Below are positions 18,393 through 26,542 of a DNA stretch of 64,000 nucleotides, piece after piece (within the stretch, counting starts at the first letter, position 1; each line of letters opens with the position of its first letter). The notes below the pieces were generated by a model, which saw nothing but the letters and a program-made list of their open reading frames with translations, did no database searches and was not told the DNA's origin. The stretch is from contig NZ_JAXHGM010000010.1 of assembly GCF_034808145.1 (NCBI RefSeq), positions 45,175 to 109,174 of the forward strand, written 5' to 3'. The position numbers and the translations under genes are program-made. The stretch comes from Halorubellus sp034808145 (GTDB taxonomy: Archaea; Halobacteriota; Halobacteria; Halobacteriales; Natrialbaceae).

Positions 18393-19403
18393 TTAGAGGT
18401 TATCCAGGTAATCCCGCCGTTGCTCCATCTTTTCGCGCTTTGTCCGGCGGTCGTAGTGCTGTTCCAACACGACTTTCGAGACATTCGCTCTGTCTGAAAC
18501 GGCGTTTTCAGGTATTTCGCTGTTGAGTGAGTGCGTGATGCTTCCACGACGAATCGCGTGCGGGCTCACACTCGATGGACAGCTGGACGCAGCGTCCCGA
18601 TCAGTCGCTTCACAGTCTTCTGGATCGCGGTCGTGCGGACACTCGGCACCGTATTCGCATGGTCGAGTCGCCCGATAACAATACCCGCGTAGCGTCGTCC
18701 GGTGTGCTCGACCTTGGCGCGACGCGAGTAACGGCTTTCGTCCCTGGTCATCCGTTACGTCCGGGCGCTTGTCGGCGATCCAGTCATTCAGGAGTTCACA
18801 GAGCTGATCAGACAGTGCCACGAGTCGCTCCCCGTCCTCCTTGTTCTTGATTGCCGTTCCCTGGTCTGGGCGATGACGGACATCGAGGTACTGCTCGTCT
18901 GGGTGGTAGTCATCGAGGTCCAACGCGTGTGCGGCTCCGACGCGCACCATCGTGTGCCACAGTAAGGCGATTGTGACGTGCCCCAACGTCGCGTACTGGT
19001 ATTTTTCGAGTTGAGCCAGTACGTTCGTAGCCTGATCCGAATCAAGCATGACATCCCGAGTGTTTTGCTCTGGCGTCAGTGAGGGGGAGCGAACCTTCGT
19101 GCTCAAGTCCTGCTCAACTCCATCCACCTGCTCTAACCATCGGACGAAGACTCGCAGGGTGTCCATCTGAGTCTTCTCCGAGGCAAGTGAGAGGTCGCCT
19201 TCGTCGCGCCGCCACAGTCGGTAACGGTGAAGTTGGCGACCGGTGAGATCGTTGAGATTCCCGATACCCTGTTCGTCGCACCAGCGAACGAAGTGCCCGA
19301 GCCGCGACCGGTGCGAGTAGATTGTCGCTTCGGTCAGCTCGTTTTCTCTGTCTGCTATGTACAGTTCGAGTGCCGTCTCTGGGTCGATTGGTTCCAGTGA
19401 CAT
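18393..19403 (-). CDS. Tyrosine recombinase / phage-type integrase (second of two)
   Basis: I start at the ATG at 19403 (MSLEPIDPETALELYI), which matches the start of the core-binding domain. An upstream ATG at 19568 would add 55 residues of unlikely sequence. The 336-residue protein shows box I MVRVGAAHALDL, the HxxR motif in SPHAIRRG and the tyrosine in EQHYDRRT. A Cys/His-rich insert (CEYGAECPHD, then several more Cys) precedes HxxR, as in the integrase at 7.6-8.7 kb. The core-binding domains (TYSHRSRLGHFVRW here) and the phrase EKTQMDTLRVFVRW are also alike. The two proteins are clear paralogues. It sits at the right border of the accessory region and probably marks its end. Confidence 0.9.
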   Translation of the reverse strand: MSLEPIDPETALELYIADRENELTEATIYSHRSRLGHFVRWCDEQGIGNLNDLTGRQLHRYRLWRRDEGDLSLASEKTQMDTLRVFVRWLEQVDGVEQDLSTKVRSPSLTPEQNTRDVMLDSDQATNVLAQLEKYQYATLGHVTIALLWHTMVRVGAAHALDLDDYHPDEQYLDVRHRPDQGTAIKNKEDGERLVALSDQLCELLNDWIADKRPDVTDDQGRKPLLASRQGRAHRTTLRGYCYRATRPCEYGAECPHDRDPEDCEATDRDAASSCPSSVSPHAIRRGSITHSLNSEIPENAVSDRANVSKVVLEQHYDRRTKREKMEQRRDYLDNL

Positions 19404-19703
19404 AGTTGCCAGTCGGGTGGCGAACCGATCACCGACGATTGACTGGCCCGGGATGAGAGAACGAACAGTATCGCCACTGGGTCTGTTGAAGTAGGATCTC
19501 TCAGGGGACGACTGGAACCGGTTGAAACTCTCGTGTTCGAGAGTCGAACCGATGCCTGCAGCGCCCATGATTCTGCGACGAACGAACCGACGAGCGGCCG
19601 CCCCGTCTCTGCGAGAGTCCAGAAGCCCCGGCAGTCTTCGGTGAGCGCGACGATCGGCGCGTTCGGAGCGGTCGAGAAGGGTACTTCGAGGTGACTTGCC
19701 CGG
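19404..19703. other. Right border of the accessory region; possible gene remnant
   Basis: This 300-bp gap lies upstream of the second integrase and downstream of the stop of the von Willebrand A gene. On the minus strand, one frame across about 19570-19700 reads as GC-rich, protein-like sequence (HLEVPFSTAPNAPIVALTED) with no start or stop of its own. It could be the remnant of a gene cut by integration, or chance. The integrase promoter should lie near 19420-19450. No tRNA gene or clear attachment repeat was found. Confidence 0.35.
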
Positions 19704-22700
19704 TCAGCGAGCGGCGTCTGCGACGCGAGCTGCCGGCTGGAACCCAGCGAGCGGTGCGAGGTCGGCCGACACGAGGGGTCGCGACACGGCGCTGGCTTGG
19801 ACGCTGCCGGCGTTCACCGAGGCGCTGGATTCGTTCCCGACCTCGACGTTGTTCTCGTCGATCTCGACGACGTACGTGTTGTTGGCGGAGGTGTTCGCCG
19901 TACTGGAGTCCGAATCGGTCGCCGGGTCGTCGGATACCGACGGGTCGATGTCGTAGTCGACGTCGGTGTCGTACGCCTCGAAGTGGAGGACGACGTAGTC
20001 GGTGTCGTCATCCGAGCTGTTCGTCTTCACGACCATGACGGCGTCGTTCTCGCCGATTGCGAACTCGTCGCCGCTCGAACTGAGGAGCGTCTTGCCCGTG
20101 TCGGACTCGTACTCCTCGATGACCTGGGTGAACGTCTGGTCTTTGAACCAGCCGCCGTCGAACTCGTCGCTCGACGGGAGCGACTCGCCGTCGACGTAGA
20201 TCTTGTGCGTCGCGTCGTCTCCGTTCCCGACGTCGTCGAACACGCCGCTGGTCGCGTTACACGTCACTTCTTCGTACTCTCCATCTGGTCCGGTGATCGT
20301 GTTGAACGTCGTGTTCCCGCTACAGGATTGCGTCTTCGCTCGTGCGCTCACGAGCGTTCCGACGTACTCCTCGATCTCGTCGTCGCTCGCACCCTGGAGG
20401 TCGGCGATGTCGATGACCTTCGACGGCCGAGTGTCGTCCGTGGGGTCGTTCGCGTTCCCCGAGAGCGTCACGCTACTGGTACCGACCTCGACCTCGACGG
20501 TCGTGTCCTTGTACTCGATGACGTTGACCTTCTCCTCGGTCACGGCTCCGGCGATCTTCCGGAAGGTCTCGTTCAGTCCGTCGGAGTCGCCGACGCTTGA
20601 GTACTCGCCGTCGGTCTCGTCCGCGATATCTCTCAGGAGATCCTCGTCGGTGTTCCCGCCGAGACCGACCGTCTGAATCTGGATGTCGTTCGAGACGTCC
20701 TCGGCGGCGTCGACGACATCGTCCTCGTCTCCGTCCGGCTGTCCGTCGGTCAGCAACACCATGACCTTCTTGTCGTTACTTCCAGTCTGTAGCTCGCTAG
20801 CTGCGTCTTCGATGGCTTCCTCCATCGGCGTTCCGCCCTCTGATTGAAGCGCGAGGCTGTTGTTCGCGTTGTCGAACTCGTCACCTTCAAACGAGAGGTG
20901 GTGCCTGACATCCGTGTTCTCGTCATTCCACGTAGTGAACGAGACGACCCCGACACGGTCGCCGTTAGATTCGTTCAGCAGACCGATGAACGTCCGCATC
21001 GCGCCTTCTCGCTGATCGTCCGGGTCGTTCCCGAGCTCGTACCGTTCGTAGTAGTTCCAGTTCTCCGAGCTGAACGACTCGCCGGCGCGGAACCACTTCG
21101 TATTGACGTCGTCGTCGTCAATTTCGCTCGGGGAGGGTTCTTCTTCGTCCGAAACGAGCCAGACTTCACCGGAGGAGACGGTGTAGGTCCGGTGACTCGT
21201 CGTGGTCCTGCGGCGCACTTCTGCGATTGGGTCGGGATCGTTCCCGCGTCCACCATCTGCTTGGAAGTCTCCTCTAGTACCCGGATTGAGGACCTCTTGA
21301 TCGGGGTCCATCTTGTTGTGATACATATATTCGACCTCCCACTGTTCGCCGTCCGGAACCCAGTCCCAGCCGTATTCCTGTGCGTCCTCGTCCACGTAGT
21401 CCGCTTCTTCCGGCGTCTCCCACTCGCTCCAGCTCCCGTAGGTTCCCTCAACCCGATAATCGTCACTCGAAACCTGGTTTATTTCCGGATTACCCATCGA
21501 CCCGGAATCGTCGATGACGAAGACGACGTCGAGTGGTTCGCGTTCGCCGACTTCGCGGATGAATGTCTTGTTGTCGGCGACCATTGAGCCGACGACGGTG
21601 AGTTTCGCCTTCGACTGGTTGACGACGAGGGCGTTCGCGTCCTCGTCTTCGGTGACTGCCCCGCAGCCGTTCACGCCGCTGCCGTCGCTGTTGTCGGGGC
21701 ATTCGTCGACCGCGTCCGGAACGCCGTCGTCGTCGCCGTCGGGGGCTGGCATCGCGGATTCGTTCGTGGATTTCGGGCCGGCATCCTTCACGGCGAGGTC
21801 GTAGTGGACCTGCGCGCCCTTGTTGACGATGACCTTGCCGCCGACGACGGCGCCGTACACTTCGGCGGCCTCGGTCGGCGAGCCCTGACGGAGGGCGACG
21901 TCGCTCCCGGTGGGCGTGTACACCACGCCGGTGAACTCGGTGTGCTTCTCGAACGCGACGTCGTAGCCGCTGTGGACGTACATCCGGAACCGCGTCGAAT
22001 CGTTGTTCGGGGTCGACGCACCTTCGCTGAACACCTTCACTTCGTTGTCCATCGTCACGCTGCCCTTGACGAAGAACCGAACCTGCCCGTCGCCGCGGAC
22101 CTCGATCCGGCTCTCGCTATCGATAGGGCCGTCGACGACGACGACGATGTCACCGTCGGACGTGTCGAAGACGACCTCCTCGTCGTCGTCGACGTCGAAC
22201 GTGAAGTCCTCGCTGTAGTAGATACCGTGCGTGACGGTTCCAGCGTGGATCTCTCCTCGTCCGGTCTTGAACACGTTCGTCTCGGTGTTGTTGTTGACGT
22301 CCGGGTCCTGTGCGTTGGCGATGGCGTCCTGTATCTCGCCGTCCGGAGAGACGACGCCGTCGGGAACGAACCCGAACCCTCGTCTGAAGTCCCCGGTCAC
22401 GGTGTAGTGGTTCCCGCTCTGAGAGCCGTTGTACGTGACGTCTCCCTCCACATAGACGGGTTCCGGGGTGCTTCCCTGCAGCCTGACGTCCCCGTCGGCG
22501 AAGACGTCGCCGTAGATCTCGGTGTTCTGCTTGATCGTGGTCTTCCCGTCGTTCACGACCACTGCTTGAGACCCGCTCGCGAGAGAGTAGGGGTCGATGT
22601 TCGAGTCGTAACTGTCCACTATCGTCGGTCGATGTGCGCCGGAACTGCTCTGGAACTTCAGCTCGTCCTGCGAGCTCCAGATCGCTGCACGAACCGTGGC

Positions 22701-23537
22701 GTTCGGAACCACGTACTCGTCCGTGCCCGGACCAGGGTTCGATGACGCCGAGTCGTTCCGGCCGAGTGCGACGACGTAGGAGGCCGTCCGCGTACTGGGG
22801 TCGGAGTTGTTCGCGATGAGGGACTCGTCTGGGAACTCGCTCTCGAAGTACCGTATCCACCCACTGTAATACGGACTGTCTTTCACGGTGACGGTCAGAT
22901 TCTTGACCTGAGTGACCGAGTTGGGGCCACCGGACAGGCAGAGGTTCTTCTCGAGGTTGTCGCTCCGTCCGTTGTCTGCCTGGGCGGTGACTTCGCCGCC
23001 ACCGTCGATGTCGCCGCTGACGTTGACGACAGGGAATCGGATCGTCCCGACCGTCTCGTTGTCGACCTCTTGACGACGGTACTTGAGCGTGGGGGACTGC
23101 ACGACGCTCACCCTCGACTCTTGTTTCTTGAAGACGCCGCCAGCCTGGTAGGCGACGGTCGTCCCGTCGTCGTTCTCGTAGACTATCGACCCGAGTCGCA
23201 TCTCGTGCGTGCAGGAGGAATTCTGATTGATCTCGAATCGAATCCGTCCCTGGTCCTTGATCGCGACGTCGCTCGCGTCCTTCCCGCTGAGGTCGAAGGA
23301 CGTGACTGCGCCGTCGCGCTTGAACGAGAGCGTGGACAGCTTCGACCGTACCTCTTGGAGCGACGTCTCTGCGGTGTCGACCTCGGACGCGGATTGGACG
23401 GATTGTTTCGCGTCCATACCGGCCCAGAAGATGATACCGGCGCCGGCGATGACGAGTCCGAAGAGGAGAACGAGCCCGACGATCGCGGACGCTGCTCGAT
23501 CGTCGGTACCGGTTCTGGGAGAGCGAGTTGAATACAT
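19704..23537 (-). CDS. Pilin-like surface protein with β-helix region and von Willebrand A domain
   Basis: This 1277-residue protein starts with a short basic leader and a hydrophobic segment at about residues 17-41 (ASAIVGLVLLFGLVIAGAG), as in archaeal type IV pilin-like proteins. Residues 45-300 are β-rich. About 340-590 is a repetitive GD-V-pattern region typical of polymer-forming β-helices. About 595-615 carries calcium-binding-type DGDDDGVPD repeats, like thrombospondin type 3. From about 668 to 1000 is a von Willebrand A domain with an intact MIDAS start (VIDDSGSMG) and a TDGQPDG loop. It is probably anchored outside the cell and works in adhesion. No pilus assembly gene lies next to it. 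The last 45 residues are Ala-rich and have no sorting motif I recognise. Confidence 0.75.
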   Translation of the reverse strand: MYSTRSPRTGTDDRAASAIVGLVLLFGLVIAGAGIIFWAGMDAKQSVQSASEVDTAETSLQEVRSKLSTLSFKRDGAVTSFDLSGKDASDVAIKDQGRIRFEINQNSSCTHEMRLGSIVYENDDGTTVAYQAGGVFKKQESRVSVVQSPTLKYRRQEVDNETVGTIRFPVVNVSGDIDGGGEVTAQADNGRSDNLEKNLCLSGGPNSVTQVKNLTVTVKDSPYYSGWIRYFESEFPDESLIANNSDPSTRTASYVVALGRNDSASSNPGPGTDEYVVPNATVRAAIWSSQDELKFQSSSGAHRPTIVDSYDSNIDPYSLASGSQAVVVNDGKTTIKQNTEIYGDVFADGDVRLQGSTPEPVYVEGDVTYNGSQSGNHYTVTGDFRRGFGFVPDGVVSPDGEIQDAIANAQDPDVNNNTETNVFKTGRGEIHAGTVTHGIYYSEDFTFDVDDDEEVVFDTSDGDIVVVVDGPIDSESRIEVRGDGQVRFFVKGSVTMDNEVKVFSEGASTPNNDSTRFRMYVHSGYDVAFEKHTEFTGVVYTPTGSDVALRQGSPTEAAEVYGAVVGGKVIVNKGAQVHYDLAVKDAGPKSTNESAMPAPDGDDDGVPDAVDECPDNSDGSGVNGCGAVTEDEDANALVVNQSKAKLTVVGSMVADNKTFIREVGEREPLDVVFVIDDSGSMGNPEINQVSSDDYRVEGTYGSWSEWETPEEADYVDEDAQEYGWDWVPDGEQWEVEYMYHNKMDPDQEVLNPGTRGDFQADGGRGNDPDPIAEVRRRTTTSHRTYTVSSGEVWLVSDEEEPSPSEIDDDDVNTKWFRAGESFSSENWNYYERYELGNDPDDQREGAMRTFIGLLNESNGDRVGVVSFTTWNDENTDVRHHLSFEGDEFDNANNSLALQSEGGTPMEEAIEDAASELQTGSNDKKVMVLLTDGQPDGDEDDVVDAAEDVSNDIQIQTVGLGGNTDEDLLRDIADETDGEYSSVGDSDGLNETFRKIAGAVTEEKVNVIEYKDTTVEVEVGTSSVTLSGNANDPTDDTRPSKVIDIADLQGASDDEIEEYVGTLVSARAKTQSCSGNTTFNTITGPDGEYEEVTCNATSGVFDDVGNGDDATHKIYVDGESLPSSDEFDGGWFKDQTFTQVIEEYESDTGKTLLSSSGDEFAIGENDAVMVVKTNSSDDDTDYVVLHFEAYDTDVDYDIDPSVSDDPATDSDSSTANTSANNTYVVEIDENNVEVGNESSASVNAGSVQASAVSRPLVSADLAPLAGFQPAARVADAAR

Positions 23538-23821
23538 ACTGGTAATCAGTTGTTACGCACGTTAAGAGCATGGTATAACAAAAGGGTGCTGGCCAGAATC
23601 CTAGTAAAATACTGACTGTTAGAGATATAGATTTAGATTATTATTGACGATAAGTCGTGTACGGTGGCGGTGTTCGATCAAACGACGACCGCAGTGTCTT
23701 CGAACAAACCCCGAGTAGGTTTAACACCGACCGAGTCTGTTCGAAAACGGGTCGTGACAGGCGGGTGCCAGCAGAGATGGACAGTGGTAATACTCGATAG
23801 CCGCCCGCGGAACCGTTCCGG

Positions 23822-24808
23822 TCAGGACTCGAAGGGCCGCTCACCCGAGAGTCCGCTCCGGTCGTGTTCGGCGTCGAACGCCGGGTTCGGCCCTTGCGGG
23901 ACGAGTCGTTTCGGGTTGACGTCCGTGTGGGTCGTGTAGTAGTGCTCCTTGATGTGGTCCATGTTCACCGTCGCCGCGATGCCGGGGAGCTGGTAGACGT
24001 CGCGAGTGTGACCCCAGAGCGCGTCGAAGTCGGTCACCCTGGCGACGTTGCACTTGAAGTGCGTGTGATAGACCTCGTCGAACCGCACGAGCGTCGTGAA
24101 CAGGCAGACGTCCGCGAGCGTGAGCTGCTCGTCGACGAGCCATCGCCGGCCTTCGAGCTCCGCGTTCCAGTGCTCGAGCGCGTCGAACAGCTCCGTCACC
24201 GCTCGCTCGTGCGCGGACTGGGAGTCCGCGAACCCGGCGCGGTACACGCCGTTGTTGATCGGATCGTAGATCGCCTCGATGACGTCGTCGATCTCGTCGC
24301 GGAGCGCCGGCGGGTAGAGGTCGACGTCGTTCGACGCGAGGGAGCCGAACGCGTCCGCGAACATCTTGATTATCTCCTCGGACTCGTTGTTCACGATGGT
24401 CGCCTCCTCGCGGTCCCAGAGCACCGGGACCGTAACGCGCCCCGTGAACTCCTCGTCCGCGGCCGTGTACACCTCCCGGAGGTACTCGGCATCGTTCACG
24501 GTGTCGGACGTGCAATCGTTCTTCGACGGCGTGAACTGCCAGCCGTCCGCGTCACGGTACGGGTCGACGACGTCCATGGAGACGACGTCCTCGAGTCCCA
24601 TGAGCGTCCGAACCATCGCAGCACGGTGCGCCCACGGGCACGCTCGAGAGACGTAGAGGTGGTACCGGCCGGCGTCCGGCGCGAACCGCGCGTCCGGGTC
24701 GTCACGGACCCAGCTCCGGAAGCTGGTCTCCTGTCGGTCGAACGCACCGTCGTCGTCGGTCGACTCGTAGGCGTCCGTTCGCCACTCGCCGTCAACGAGC
24801 ATGTTCAT
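23822..24808 (-). CDS. Glutathionyl-hydroquinone reductase-like protein (Xi-class GST fold)
   Basis: This 328-residue protein follows the YqjG/ECM4 family along its whole length. The catalytic cysteine is in YVSRACPWAHR near residue 58, VTVPVLWDRE gives the thiol-binding cis-proline, and the all-helical domain contains LTLADVCLFTTLVRFD and ends with HIKEHYYTTH. Family members reduce glutathionyl-hydroquinones. Haloarchaea use γ-glutamylcysteine instead of glutathione, so the natural thiol is probably that one (inference). The start could be the Met at 24808 or the one at 24802. It stands alone, 284 bp from the surface protein gene. Confidence 0.85.
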   Translation of the reverse strand: MNMLVDGEWRTDAYESTDDDGAFDRQETSFRSWVRDDPDARFAPDAGRYHLYVSRACPWAHRAAMVRTLMGLEDVVSMDVVDPYRDADGWQFTPSKNDCTSDTVNDAEYLREVYTAADEEFTGRVTVPVLWDREEATIVNNESEEIIKMFADAFGSLASNDVDLYPPALRDEIDDVIEAIYDPINNGVYRAGFADSQSAHERAVTELFDALEHWNAELEGRRWLVDEQLTLADVCLFTTLVRFDEVYHTHFKCNVARVTDFDALWGHTRDVYQLPGIAATVNMDHIKEHYYTTHTDVNPKRLVPQGPNPAFDAEHDRSGLSGERPFES

Positions 24809-24927
24809 ACCCGCAGTAGACCCTCGGCGCTCAAGAGGACTCGCTTCTCCCCTGTTCCAGACCGCTATCGCTCGAAGGGCACCGATTCATCCCGCTGCCG
24901 ACCATCCGTTCCGGCTCTCACCGCCGT

Positions 24928-26235
24928 TCACTCCCAGTCGCCGGAGAACATCACGCGCAACCCGCCGCGTTCAGCGAGCGCCTCCACCGCGGCCCGCAGG
25001 TCGTCCACCGGCTCGCCGGTCGCCACGTAGACGCTACCGATGTCGATCGCCGTCCGCATGCGACTCCCATCCGGATGCACCGGTTCGCGATGCAGGAACG
25101 CCCGGTCGTCCGCCGTCGGCGTGTACGGCAACTGAATCCGCGGCCCGATACCGCGCTCCTCGAGGAGGTACTGGACGCCCTGCGCGAGCGCAGCGTCGAC
25201 GTTCGGGTTCCCGACCGCGCCCACCGACCGGCCGTCCTCGAAGAACCGCAGGACGTACTCGGTATCTTCCGGATTCCCAGCGGTCGCACTCGCCCGCGAA
25301 ATCGACTGGACACCGTCGCGGTCACCGTCCGACGCGTCGTCCCGAAAACCCTCATCTGACGACGCCGTCCCCTCGTTCACGCGCTCCGCCGTCGCCGTGT
25401 TCGTCTCCGTCGCCGCTCCCGTCTCTCCCGTCGGGTTCGCCTCCGTCGGCGTCCCCCGCTCTGTCGTCGGGTTCGTCTCCGTCGTCGTTCCTCTCTCACT
25501 GTCGTGACCGCTGCGCGTGGTGTCGGCGAACGCCTCGACGTCGGATTCGCGGTCGACCCCATTCGGTGCGAGCTCGTCGACGACCGTACGCAGGAACCGG
25601 CGGGCGGCCGGCCGGACGTCCGACTCGACGCCCTGGAACGACCCGGCGCCGTGCTCGCGCGCGACGTCGACGACGCGTTCGGTGACCGCGTCCACGGCTC
25701 GCTGGTCTGCGGCGACGAGCGCCTCCGCGACGGCCGTCCCGTCAGTGCCGGCCGCCGCCGCCACCGCGTCGTACGAGAGCGCGTCGAGCGCATCGAGTCG
25801 GTCCGGGAGCGCATCGAGCGCCAGTTCCACGCGCTCCATCGGGCGACCGTCTTCATCGTCTCCCGGTCTCGTGCCCGTCTGGGCGAGCGCGACGAGCACG
25901 TACCGTCGACCGTTCGTGTACATCCCTCGGGGAACGTCGGCGGCCCGCATCGCCGCCTCCAGCGCGTCGCGACGCTCGGCGGAGAGCTCGTCTTCGGCGG
26001 CGGACACCATCACGAACGCACCCACCGTCCCCTCCGGACAGAGCGCGTAGTCGACCGTCGTCCCGTTCGGCGCCGAGTAGGCAGCGGTTACCGACGGGGA
26101 ACGAACGTCCCACCTCAACGTCGAGAGGAGCGGCTCGACGACGCGCAACTCCGTATTGCGTTTCCGCATCGACGGCGTCGCCGCGATCGCCTCCGCCGCT
26201 CGGTCGACGAACGACGCCACGGGCTCGCGTTTCAT
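24928..26235 (-). CDS. Hypothetical protein with HsdR-N-like domain and variable low-complexity linker
   Basis: I start at 26235 (MKREPVASFVDRAAEAI); an upstream start would add 23 residues. The product has 435 residues. The first 110 residues (NTELRVVEPLLSTLRWDV, then TTVDYALC) match the N-terminal domain of type I restriction R subunits and related proteins. Where an E-x-K strand is expected it reads GAFVMVSA, so catalysis is doubtful. A Thr/Glu/Asn-rich linker with short imperfect repeats (about residues 245-305) leads to a β-rich C-terminal domain. Such proteins are common single genes in haloarchaea and are not tied to a methylase. The role is unknown; DNA binding is a guess. Confidence 0.55.
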   Translation of the reverse strand: MKREPVASFVDRAAEAIAATPSMRKRNTELRVVEPLLSTLRWDVRSPSVTAAYSAPNGTTVDYALCPEGTVGAFVMVSAAEDELSAERRDALEAAMRAADVPRGMYTNGRRYVLVALAQTGTRPGDDEDGRPMERVELALDALPDRLDALDALSYDAVAAAAGTDGTAVAEALVAADQRAVDAVTERVVDVAREHGAGSFQGVESDVRPAARRFLRTVVDELAPNGVDRESDVEAFADTTRSGHDSERGTTTETNPTTERGTPTEANPTGETGAATETNTATAERVNEGTASSDEGFRDDASDGDRDGVQSISRASATAGNPEDTEYVLRFFEDGRSVGAVGNPNVDAALAQGVQYLLEERGIGPRIQLPYTPTADDRAFLHREPVHPDGSRMRTAIDIGSVYVATGEPVDDLRAAVEALAERGGLRVMFSGDWE

Positions 26236-26376
26236 TCGCCCACGACTACGGTCGCCGCGCGCTTCAACCTTCCTCACGCGACCGATAGCTCCGCACGCGA
26301 TCACATCTTCATATCATCGAGAATGACAGACTCCCGTCCGCGACCGGGTGCGACGCGGGCGGAGGGACGGGCCCCT

Positions 26377-26401
26377 CCGACGCCTCAGTGAGGCGCGTCG
26401 G
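26377..26401. repeat. Hairpin in a divergent promoter gap
   Basis: CCGACG (26377-26382) pairs with CGTCGG (26396-26401). Inside, CCTCA (26383-26387) pairs with TGAGG (26389-26393) around one G. It lies upstream of both flanking genes, so it is not a terminator for either. It may be a protein-binding site or the remains of an old terminator. Confidence 0.4.
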
Positions 26402-26510
26402 TGGAGGGTAACGGCGTATTGATTTCTCTTAAACGGGTATTGGAAGATTGTTTCCAGGCATGTAATTACAAGCCTGCCAAGGTTTTCATGGGTGATAACG
26501 GCCGGAGGGA

Positions 26511-26518
26511 TTTTATAG
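26511..26518 (+). promoter_or_regulatory. TATA box of the transducer gene
   Basis: TTTTATAG lies with its centre about 28 bp upstream of the ATG at 26543. That is the spacing expected for a leaderless haloarchaeal transcript starting at or just before the start codon. Confidence 0.6.
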
Positions 26519-26542
26519 TCCAAAGGCTACCCTTGTGCACAT

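Larger units (their letters stand above)
26236..26542. other. Divergent intergenic region before the transducer gene (307 bp)
   Basis: This gap lies between the HsdR-N-like gene and the transducer gene. It holds a hairpin at 26377-26401, an AT-rich stretch at 26415-26500 and the transducer promoter at 26511-26518. No gene was seen. Confidence 0.5.

Noticed and set aside
26377..26401. Terminator for a flanking gene
   Set aside because: The hairpin is upstream of both neighbours, which are divergent, so it cannot end either transcript.
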